NCBI RefSeq assembly: GCF_932526225.1
Contig: NC_064036.1
Coordinates: 3,349,501-3,413,500 of the forward strand
DNA: 64,000 nucleotides
From: Nematostella vectensis
Taxonomy: Eukaryota; Cnidaria; Anthozoa; Actiniaria; Edwardsiidae
Direction of reading: 5' to 3'
The translations under genes were made by a program, and so were the position numbers. The notes beneath the pieces are model-generated. The model did not search any database and was not told the origin of the DNA. It worked only from the letters and a program-made list of their open reading frames with translations. Below are positions 29,692-39,228 of the stretch, in pieces. Positions within the stretch are counted from its first letter, which is position 1, and each line of letters begins with the position of its first letter.

Positions 29692-32600
29692 CCGTGAGCA
29701 TAAGTGTGGATGCCATCGTCACGGATGATCCGCTTGTCATCCTCATGAGATAGAGCGACCTTGTTCACCGTTTCAGTGTAAACTTCGTGTTTATGACTTC
29801 TGATGACATTCATCAGTCTCATCTGAGGTTTCTTACCAAATAGGCAATCCTTTTTGTTATCAAAACTGATGCTCTTCTTGACGACAGCTTTCTTAACACC
29901 CTTGCATTTCTTTTCTTCTTCACCTTCATCCATCTTGTATGAGTAAAGTTTGGCTCTCAATCCTACAAATTCTGTAATTTGCTGACCCCCAGCCTCATCT
30001 TTAAACATTCCGATGACTTTCTTGTTCACACCCACCTCAATACCGGATGGGTGACCCTTTGGGTAGTTGCTGCTGTCAAACATGGACCTCACATCCCTGC
30101 TGATGTCCTTGTAAAAGTCTTTCGTCTCGATTTCATACATCGAGGCTGTCCGTATCGGTAAATAAGAGCTTAGCCGCCTCACCATACTTGGGTTTGACAA
30201 AGTTGTAATGGAAATCATACATGAGCGTCTTGCTTATATCCAGGATGGACATACCCAAGTAAACGGGTTTGTTGAAGGTTAACTTTGTCTTCTTCATGTG
30301 AATGGCGACTAGATTCTCGCAAAAGATGGTGCGATGTTGATAGTTCGGATTTGATATGAGCTTTTTGGCCTGCTTCTCGTCCGTCACCAAGCGAATGTCC
30401 ACCCTGTTCCTAATGTTCTCCATGGTTTTCCCAAAGACGGAGTTGTTCATCAACTTGAAGAAGTCCTTCTCAAAATCATTAGTCGCCTTGGCTCTCAGAT
30501 CGGTGTTCAAGTCAATGTAGGGCTCCAGCCACGCAGACTCCTCAAAAGTGACACCCCTGTGAATCTTGGTGACTTTTAGCCCAAAACTCTGAGTCTCATG
30601 GTGGATAACGTACTTTGTCTTGTCGTTGAGGTTGGGGACCAACTTGTCCACCTTGCCTAGCCCGATAGATTCCGGGGCTAGTGGGTAGTCATTGTGTAAG
30701 TCATGTAGGTGGTGGGGGTACTCCAAGTCAACCTCCAGAATGCATGGGCGGTCTCTCCAACCTGACAGCTCTTGGTCACCCATCCACCTGAAACCGTGAG
30801 TCGGTAAAGGGTTGCTCATCGCCCAGCCATACAAATTGTTAGCATCAAGGTAGGTGATATATTTTGTGGGTAGGTTAGGGTCATACTCCTTCATGTAAGG
30901 GTTATTTGCCTCCCCATGTCTGTTGCTTATCATGGAGACACCCCCGCGGATGCCCTTCTCAATCATGAGCAACATGTCATAGTCCGTCAGAAGCTCCAGC
31001 CTCACCTTGGTGGTCTTCAAGGCTGCATCCCAAGCCAGCCCTGGCGCTGTGTAGTACCAAGCGGGGTCCAGATCGTAATTCTTGAGACAAACGTCTCTAA
31101 AGTTCTCGAAAACGTCAGCTAAAAGCAACACATCCGACTCTAGATACAGATTGTGGTAATCCCTCATGGTCCCCATCCCAAAGACCTCCCACACTCTCCG
31201 CGCGTGCAGGTGATCCTCCTCCGATATTTCGGTGCCGTTGAGTATGGAGTGGAATGCCTCTCTCTGTGGGAGCTGTGTTGCGTCGAGCTTGCTAAAGCCG
31301 TCGAACCAGTCGTAAGGGAAAACACCCTTCCTCAACAACAGCTGGAGCTCCTCCCCCTCATAGTACTTCGCCAGGTTTTTGAAGCACTCCCTTGACATGT
31401 TACCTACTAGACTGTCGAGACTGGCCGACATAAACTTGAAACTGTCGATAAATCTGATATCACGTTTAACATCAATCTTGTTGCCCTTCTTGTTCGTGAA
31501 ACTGTCGACCACGACCTGTTTCGTGAAAGAGATATACTTTTCCTCGTTATTAGGTATGCAACTTATCTTACCCTCCGACGCGCCTAGGTTCTTGATAAAC
31601 AAATGACTGTCGTACCCGGACAGGTTGTGGAAGAAAACAGGAAAGAACTTTGGAATTTTGTGATCTAAGTTGCATGCGTTGTGAGCAGCACCTCTGTACT
31701 TCCCTGTAAGGGGGCAATGGTCCAAAACCTTGTCTTCCCCTAATTTACCCTCACAAATGTGGCAGTGAGTGGCGTCGTTATAGGCGATTTTGTCCTTCGG
31801 AGTCATTTTTACCTTCTTAGGGAACCTGAACTTATCGTAAATTTTCTTAATGTCTGACTCCAAAGACTCTACGAAAAGCTGTGGGATATCTTCGTCTGGA
31901 GATTCAGCTGTGTACCGTACAAGCTCGGATGGGGATATATCTCCGTCGAAACACTTGATGAGATAGCAGAAACCAGACGGTTTGTGCTTCTGGTATTGCT
32001 TAGTGAAGCTTTTACTCCCATCTGGGGAGCAAGTGTCTATATTCTCTGTGAAGCTCTCAAAGTCGGCATAGACAACAAAGGGGACACGCATTTTTCTGTT
32101 GTAGTTTTTGAATTTAATGTGGGGTAGATTTCAATCCTTGTCTATCTTAGGCATCTCTATTCTAACCGCTTCATGATTGCCGCAGCATTCAGAATGTTTT
32201 TCTAATGATTGTTTGCATCGAAACGAGTTCAGGCATCTACAGCATAAAAACCGAGTATGATGAAACTTATCAATTTGAGTAGATACTAATCTCATCATAT
32301 TCTTTATCCAGCAGTAATGATTCGTCTCATCATCCGAGATGAGAAGTAAGTTGATTGCATTATCTGGATCCTTCTCGCTGATTCTCAATGGATATACTCC
32401 GTTTTCGTATCCAAACACATTAACCGTATATGGGTTCTGTTTCTCAAACTTGTCAATCTGTTTTAGTGAGACGGGGAACTCTATCCCTGACCAGTCGAAT
32501 TTCTCAGAGTTCTCTATCATTTGTTTATTGAGCCTTTGAGGATCTTTCTCCCTAGGATACACAGCAGAGGTTACTGCCCACATGAAACATTCATGATCGT

Positions 32601-33534
32601 CCTCGTTCCTAACATTGATGACTGCGTGCTTGGTCGCTAGTTTCGACGGCAGCGGAATATAGGAACTTCCCGAAAGCGGCTCAAGGGGATCGATGTTGAT
32701 GTCAAAGTATTCCACTTGATCAAATTGCCACCCTGAGCCCTTTTTTTGGAATTGCTCAACCAATTCGAGTAAATAATTTGCCATCGTATCGAACAAACTG
32801 GAGAAATCGGCCGACTCCGTTACAGTTTCGGGCTTTTCTGTGTGAAAATATCCCAGTTCTTCATCGATCTGGCCTGTAGCTGGATCCTCTTTGATAAACC
32901 TACAAGTAAAGATAAACTTAACTTTGATAGGCTTCTTTTGCCGATCGATGAGCTCTAGGACTTTTGGTTTGATATTAGCGATGAATGTCTTGGGGTCGTA
33001 CCCTTCCTGTCCGGCTATTCCGTGGGTTTTAAGATATCCCTTCAATGCTGTCCGTTGTTCTTTGGGTGTGAAGCGACCTTCTGTTCCCTCGGATATACGC
33101 CTAATCTTCTCCTTCAGACGTTTGACCCGTTTATCTACAGTCTTTTTGATAGGCTCAGGGACATAAGATTGTATCCAGTCCGCAAACTCGTTTAACTCCC
33201 TCTTGATAGAGCCGACCGCCCTGTTCGCGAAGTGCTTGAGTGGACGGACGTGGGAATTTCGTGTGGGCTGGGAGGGTTTGAGAATGGGGACATTAATCTC
33301 AGGTATCGGTTCGTCCAGAACCCTCTCCGATGTGTTGGACGGAATAATGCGAGGTGGTAGTGGTAGCCCTTTGAGAAGTTTAGCCGGAGGGGTTTGTGGT
33401 GGCGCGTTGGTTAGCGCTTCGACGAGTCCGGCTTTTAGCATCCAATAATACCTGGGGATACCCCGCTCCTTGGCGAGGGCTTTCAGATCTCTCACGATGA
33501 GGGCTTTCAGATCTTCAACCGTTCGTTCCTCCAT
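29640..33534 (-). pseudogene. Protein-primed family B DNA polymerase (Polinton POLB), two lesions
   Basis: The gene runs leftward from the right TIR. The first open part (33534-32131) has a SAP-like N-terminus (LKALAKERGIPRYYWMLKAG), the DEPIPEINVPIL motif and a C2H2-like cysteine cluster near its end. It stops at TGA (32131-32133). The frame reopens at once, and 32091-30136 holds exonuclease motif I (YADFESF), palm motif A (YLDANNLYGWAMS), motif B (KLMNNSVFGK) and motif C (FTDTDS). An extra base near 30141, right after motif C, shifts the frame to 29640-30140, which encodes the rest of the thumb region. Total span is about 1,298 codons, normal for the family. Both lesions should abolish full-length enzyme. 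Confidence 0.9.
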
Positions 33535-33552
33535 TTTATTAAACTGTTCATG

Positions 33553-33559
33553 TCTTTAA
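33553..33559 (-). promoter_or_regulatory. Polinton promoter motif of the polymerase
   Basis: TTAAAGA lies 18 nt before the ATG at 33534, inside the right TIR. Confidence 0.6.
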
Positions 33560-33607
33560 GCCACTTTTCAAAAATTTTTTAGATGTGATCTAAAGTTGGT
33601 TGGTGTG

Positions 33608-33642
33608 TTCGAGAGGCTAGCCCCTCGAGCTCCCCCTAGGTG
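33608..33642. repeat. Dispersed palindromic motif, copy in right TIR
   Basis: This is the inverted counterpart of the left TIR copy and has the same orientation as the two coding copies. Confidence 0.8.
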
Positions 33643-33799
33643 CGATACGTGACAAATGATTGGCAGGTGGGCGTGGCTATCACGTAACAAATGATTGACG
33701 GGTAGGTGTGGCTGCGCGCGCGCATGCGCAGACCGCGATCAAAAAAACTTTCGCGCGGTTGATCAAATTTTGCGCCAGCTGCGCCAAAACACTACTACT

Positions 33800-33804
33800 G
33801 TTTT
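33800..33804. repeat. Right target-site duplication GTTTT
   Basis: This follows the terminal CACTACTACT of the right inverted repeat and precedes GTATACC, exactly as in the empty sites. Confidence 0.85.
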
Positions 33805-35701
33805 GTATACCACTTTTTCTTAGGTATGGGGCTCCGCTCACGCGGCGCTTCGCTATAAATGGCCGAGTCTAGCTTGGTCTGTAAAAGCCATGCCAATGTT
33901 GAGAGGTGCATTAAAAAGGATTCTTCAGCGAAGGATACCTCGCGCTAAAATGAAGAGCATTCCAAGGATTAGACGCGTCGCAGTGCAGAAGACAACTACC
34001 TTATTGCACTTAATTTTCGTGACTTCAAAATTTTGCGATGGCGATATTTCGCGACACTTTATTTTTCGCGATTTCGCTGTTTTCGTAAGGTCACTTTATT
34101 TTCCCGATGTCACGATTTTAGGACAATAAAATCAAGCTAAAGAAGGGGAATTGAAATGTGCTTTAAAATCATCAAAACTGTAACAATTTGTAACGAAAAC
34201 ATTAGTGGGCTGAATCTAGTTCCACAAAAATCTATAAATACACTTCAGAATTGTCCAACTCAACCCCTTACGGTACTATATGTACATTAGACGACTAAAA
34301 AGACACGGTAGGTGTTTCCATAAACAGTTAAAGATTCAAACGGTTAACTTTTCACCCAAAGGCTTTTTGTATACTCGTGACACTTTTGAATGGCCCAGGG
34401 TAAGCTAAACAAGTAAGGCTAGTATGATCTACTGACATCTTTCCAATGACATCATGCCTACTAACACTAGCGAGAAAAGACAAAAGCGGAGACGTAAGTG
34501 CTTCCCGCGGGTGTGGAAATCAGTGCGTTTAGTGGACCCAAGCGAAGAAGAAGCGGATGAAAAAACGAAACGGTCCCTTTTTCTTCTCTTCTCCGCTTGG
34601 CTCTCCTGCGCAAAGATTTTCACGGGCGTGTAAGCTCGCTTCATTCTCCATCTAGACCACTAGGCTTGGCCGCCTTGGTCACCACACCCTAATAATCTGG
34701 TCGCCTAGTTTGGTCATCACAGGGTGAACAAACTGTGAAGGGTTCATTTTGGCTCCTCGTGGGCACTGGAACAGTCTTGAAAATGTCTCAAAATTGGAGG
34801 CGGTAACCGTTGATCTGCGAAAAAAAAACAAGTGCGGAAAAGAATCCATTAAGTTGACGGGTTTGATTTTCCTACCTTTTAGGGTATGAAATTCTATTAA
34901 CTGTTTTCCCTTATCGGGTGTCAAGATTTTTTCCGCTTCTGCTATCCCATAAGGGGATCATCATGTGGATAATCTTAATCTGACAACTGGACGTGAATGT
35001 ATTCAGAAAAGAGATGTACTCGATGGTGGCGTCTAAGGTAATTCCCTTGAATTGCACTGCGCACCCCTTCTGCGCATAGTGGCGCGCGCTGTTTGTTCGA
35101 ATTTTCCGGTATTAAGTGCGCGCGCGCGCCACAGTTGTACAAGAAAACACAGCAAAAGGCGCGTGTTTTTTTAGTTAAAATCGCTTTGACAGAAAAACTA
35201 AGTCGGTTACCCCCATTTTTTATTTACTCAAATAGTTAAATATAAACTACAAAATAGCTGATGTCGTACCAGGGTGTGAGTCGTCTTGTTTGTGAGTCTT
35301 GTCCTGCACTTGTGAAAGGGTGCGCCCGCAATCAGAGTCGACTCTCATCCCATTCTCTTAATAAATCTCTATTCAAAGTCTTAGCAATCTACACTATTCT
35401 ACGTTTTATCGGACATGAAAATTAACTCTGAATGATCAGCAGAAACCCATGAGTTACGTGCTTATATGTATCTTTTTGTTTAATGATTATTGTAAGGCTT
35501 TCCACTTTGGATCTAAATGCAACATAAGGGTGTGCTTCATATCATCCAAACAGTCCGTATCCACAATCCGTGCACACTGCGTACCCCAGCCTCCCATGTA
35601 CGTGCACATAACATTTTTAACATTGTATCACTAGCGCCTCTCAGTGTACGTACTGAGTGCGCCTCTAGTGTACGTACTGAATTAACTGTTTACTCTCTCA
35701 G
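33805..35701. other. Unit B non-coding DNA right of the Polinton
   Basis: This continues the unit exactly where the left flank stopped and matches 6860-8755. No gene was recognised. Confidence 0.55.
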
Positions 35702-35824
35702 TGGTAAAGTGGAAGGGAGACTTCGCTGTGGAAGCTACATCATGGTAACTGTGGCGGATACCAATGTCTACCTGGTCGTGCTGGACGGCGGGTATTGTCA
35801 GATTCTACTGTCAAGTGTAAATCG
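35702..35824 (+). pseudogene. Frameshifted copy of the candidate exon at 8756-8879
   Basis: The acceptor (CTCTCTCAG) and donor (GTAAGT) are the same as in unit A, but one C is missing near 35797 (TATTGTCAGATT against TATTGTCCAGATT), so the frame is lost after GGYC. Confidence 0.35.
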
Positions 35825-36370
35825 GTAAGTGCTGATGAATGACTGCTAGCCATCTCAGCTTAAATACAGCGTAGGTAGGCAGCAGCCCTACAGGCTGGTT
35901 TTTACGCGACATATATAAACAGAATGATTAGCTAATAAATACAAAAAGCCCAAATAGTCGTGTTCGTGAACCAGAAGAATGAATACAATACACCTAAAAC
36001 TGGAATTCGACTCTGCCAAAGACTTCTCCAGGGTAGTGTTTATACTAAAGCTCTAACATTTTTTATTGTAATTGTTCGTATCGCTATGTTGATGCTTTGC
36101 CGAGATAATAACTTTCCCTCCCATTACCTCGTGATCTACCTACAAATTCTTTGAAACCCCGCCGGATCTGTTAAAGACGCGCCAACCCAACTGCTGGTCT
36201 TGTAAGGGACTCGGGAACCCCTTGCAGTATTGACAAACGCAATGGTCAGCTATTATTTGGGGAATATGTGATGCAAGACAGCTTGTCTCGGGCCTCAGGA
36301 TGGCGAGGCATCTACAATTTTTTTCCGCATCGTTTCTCTATTATACAGCAAAGAGTTGGTTTTTGATTGT

Positions 36371-38360
36371 TTAGATCTCCGCTCCAAACCAGTAGTTTGT
36401 CGTTGCCTGACTGGTAGACGAGCAGCGAAAATTCGAGTTTGCGTACTCATACAAGCCAAAGTTGTCTTGACTGCTTACGCTTCCAGCAGTTGGAGGAAAA
36501 GTGCAGGAGAAACTTTTTGTGCTGTCATGATGAAATATCGCCGAACTCGACTGGACGAATAATGCTGTGCATTCAGTACAGTTATGACCCATTACGTTGA
36601 TGTACTCAACTTTACCACACTTTGGTGAACCGTAGAATGTAAGCAAATCCATCTCGCTCATTCTCGCTCTTAAATAATCCCGGTAATCGATGGTTTTCAC
36701 TTCAAAGTCACAAGTCACTCTCCAGTGGGTGGACACTTGTTGAAGCCATTCCATTCTGGGTTTGGAAAGTCTGTACGCCTCCCAGTTAGGGCTATCTTCT
36801 GAGAGAGAGCCATCATCTAAGAAGGGAATTGAGAAGAACTCGGGCATAGCGTGGTTTGCATAGCTGAAAGATAAAACCAGTGTCCAGGCCTTCCCGGCCT
36901 CTGATGTGAAGTCGCAGTAGACTGGGTACCAGTTGTGATGAGTATCTTGTAGGTAGTAAAGGCCGTTTTGCGTCACGCCGTACTTGAAGTGGTCGCTACA
37001 TTGCTTGAACAGCATCTGAAATGGTCAGGTGGACAATTTTTCTTTTTAAGATTTCCAAAACTTGCGTTCCTTATAGACTCATTAATTGAGGTGACGGTGG
37101 ACATTTTAAAAGTCTGTATCAGATTTTAAGTGTGTTTTAGGGATCTTATATTTCGAATATTGAGGTATCTTGCAATATAGGGATTATATTATTTTTTTCT
37201 GGATTGACATTTTATTTCATAATACGGAAGAAAATTTTTCTAGGCTATAATCGTTAATAAATTTAGTATTTGTTTGGAAGTATTTTGTTAAACCCTTTCC
37301 AAATTTGGAAATCGAGAATGACGAAATGAAAAGTCATAAGTGAATAAGCAAAACTAGGGGGATATCATGTTTTTTAATCTCAATACATCACAATTTACAT
37401 TGCATCATGTTTCAAAAACGAATCTTAAATGCACATAATTAATCAAGAAGTCAGGTATATCACCAAGTAGTTGTACAATTTGGTGATCTCTCTCTAATGA
37501 GTCACTTTTTCCTATAATTTCTGAAATATCTGTCCATAAAATTTTCAAGATCGCAAAATATTTTTTTCACGTTTCAAGAAAAGCGCGGTAAAAGAATGAA
37601 AAACTGAGTTTTTAGTCTACAAAAAATGTTGATTTAATCATTGTAAGGTTTAAATAATGTCGGGGCCAGAAAAATGTGCGTATACATATACGTGCATAAA
37701 ATATTGTGTAATGCTTATTTATAATACTTGATAAAGAAATCATTTCTTTCGCTTGTTTATCTTATTTTGCATATTACTAATATCTACTTGAAGCTTACTT
37801 TGACTTCTAAATTGTTTCAGAAAGATACTTTTGTGGTGAAATTCATCTCCGTCAAGGGCGTGCATTTAACTTTCCACAGGAAATCTAAATTTTTCGCTTA
37901 AAGTTAAAAAGGCGTTAATTGTAAACTGAACATTTAGCTGTTCTTTCTGTTCTTTTTCAATTAAAATCTGCGTTTTAAGGAACGGTGACTTTGTGCTTAC
38001 CGTTTGGTCCAGTACTTGAGTAAACACTGTCTTCGAGGCGGGCTCCATTTGCTCGAGTTGTTCGATCAATGATCCCGACACTCCGATGCTATTCAACTCG
38101 CAAATCATAGAAGTGGTGATATAATTGTACGACTTGCAGCGCGGGAAGAGCTTCAGACACTCCTGGGCACACGAGACGAGGCTCGGAGATGGCACGGCCT
38201 TGATAGCGGAGCCCTTGAGCTCTTTGTCGGGGTAGGCAAGTGAGGGAATGCTGTTACGGTAAACTTGGTGCATGTCTTGCTTGGTGTTTCCCTGCACCAT
38301 CAGCGAGAGAAAGAGAAAGAGAAAGAGGCTTAAGAATCGAAACAAAGTAAGAACTACCAT
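36371..38360 (-). CDS. PAN/fibrinogen-like secreted protein, copy B2 (mosaic)
   Basis: Exons are 38001-38360 and 36371-37015, with a 985-bp intron. The fibrinogen-like exon is of the A2 type, but a short tract (SEDSPNWEAYRLSK, about 36770-36810) matches the A1/B1 type, as expected from gene conversion. A single-base loss near 38370 puts the ATG at 38383 out of frame, so the first usable ATG is 38360 (MVVLTLFRF), which gives a full signal peptide. The signal peptide carries an extra FLFL pair like copy C1, and the 5' flank also follows the first gene type. The intron is shorter than in A2. Confidence 0.7.
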
Positions 38361-38527
38361 TCTTGCAGGAAATCGGCACACATCTAGCAGTCGTAAGATA
38401 TTTTGTGTCGTGTCTCATCTTAAATGAGACTGACTGCCTTTTATTAGTTTTTAGACCGCCGCTGACAACCAATCACCTTCGCCTTCCTTGCAGAGCGTGT
38501 ACAGGATATTGCAGGGAAAACTACAAT

Positions 38528-39228
38528 CCAAAATTACCGTCACCACTAGAGACGGTAATTTCAGTTAATGGAGCCGGAGCCAGGCTCAAAGGTCACTCAT
38601 AAATTATATCGTACGAGTACACGTATCATGCTACGATAGCACAGGTATTACTCAATATGTTTCACGTGAGATACCTTACTATACACGTTCTTAAAATTCT
38701 TATTGGTCGCTATCTACCTATATAAAGCGCCACACCTAAAGTAAAGTCATTCGCTCTTTCGCTTCATAAGCTACGGGTACTGTAAAGAAACATTTGCCCA
38801 CCCTCCCTCCCTTTTACTGACAGGTTTCTTTGTGTGTACAGGCAGTGTTAGCTTGGCGATCAACTGTAAACAAGTATTAACTTAGTCATTGCTTTATTAT
38901 TAAAATAAACCGGGGAGTATCTCCGAGAGTCTGCGGTTAGTTCTGTCTGACGACTTCCCCAAGCGGGGTTTGTTTGCTATAAGGTGTGCTTGTGCGTTTG
39001 TGGACCAGCCAATACTCTCGTCCGATCCTTCACGCGGAGTATAGGGGAGATGAATGAGGCCTGAAGGTCATATGCTTACACTACAGTTGCTACGTCACGC
39101 GCTAGTCGTCACGTCACGCTAACTCGCTTTCGATCGGTCTGTCTCCCCCCATATTCTGCCATAGTCGTGCCTAGTGTATTCATTGCGTTGCAAAGCGGGC
39201 ATTTCCTTTTCACGCGTAAAGCGACATT
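38528..39228. mobile_element. 0.7-kb insertion with LTR-like promoter and poly(A) layout
   Basis: It is present only upstream of copy B2. In the other copies ACTACAATTAGCTTATTGCG is continuous across this point. The insert begins with a hairpin (AATTACCGTC at 38532-38541 pairing with 38551-38560). It has a TATA-box-like TATATAAAG at 38719-38727 and an AATAAA at 38904-38909, an order typical of an LTR. No protein frame was recognised. Clear TG...CA ends and target duplications were not found, so a solo LTR is only one possibility. Confidence 0.4.

Larger units (their letters stand above)
18778..33799. mobile_element. Polinton/Maverick DNA transposon (15,022 bp)
   Basis: This is a complete element with 282-bp terminal inverted repeats that begin AGTAGTAGTG and end CACTACTACT. 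It is flanked by GTTTT on both sides (18773-18777 and 33800-33804). Units A and C show the intact empty site. It encodes the Polinton hallmark set: a retroviral-type integrase, a protein-primed family B polymerase, an FtsK/HerA-type packaging ATPase and a major capsid protein, plus small membrane proteins and three cargo genes. No adenain-type protease was recognised. Layout: three rightward cargo genes, then a leftward block of structural genes, a rightward integrase, and the leftward polymerase at the right end. TIRs match with only a handful of differences, which suggests a fairly recent insertion, yet polymerase and capsid frames are broken. Confidence 0.95.
33518..33799 (-). repeat. Right terminal inverted repeat of the Polinton
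   Basis: This is the mirror of the left repeat. It contains the promoter motif (33553-33559) and the first six codons of the polymerase gene, so both terminal genes start with the same residues MEERTV. Confidence 0.95.

Noticed and set aside
38381..38383. ATG of copy B2 matching the start of copies A1, B1 and C1
   Set aside because: A one-base loss places it out of frame; the in-frame ATG at 38360 was chosen.
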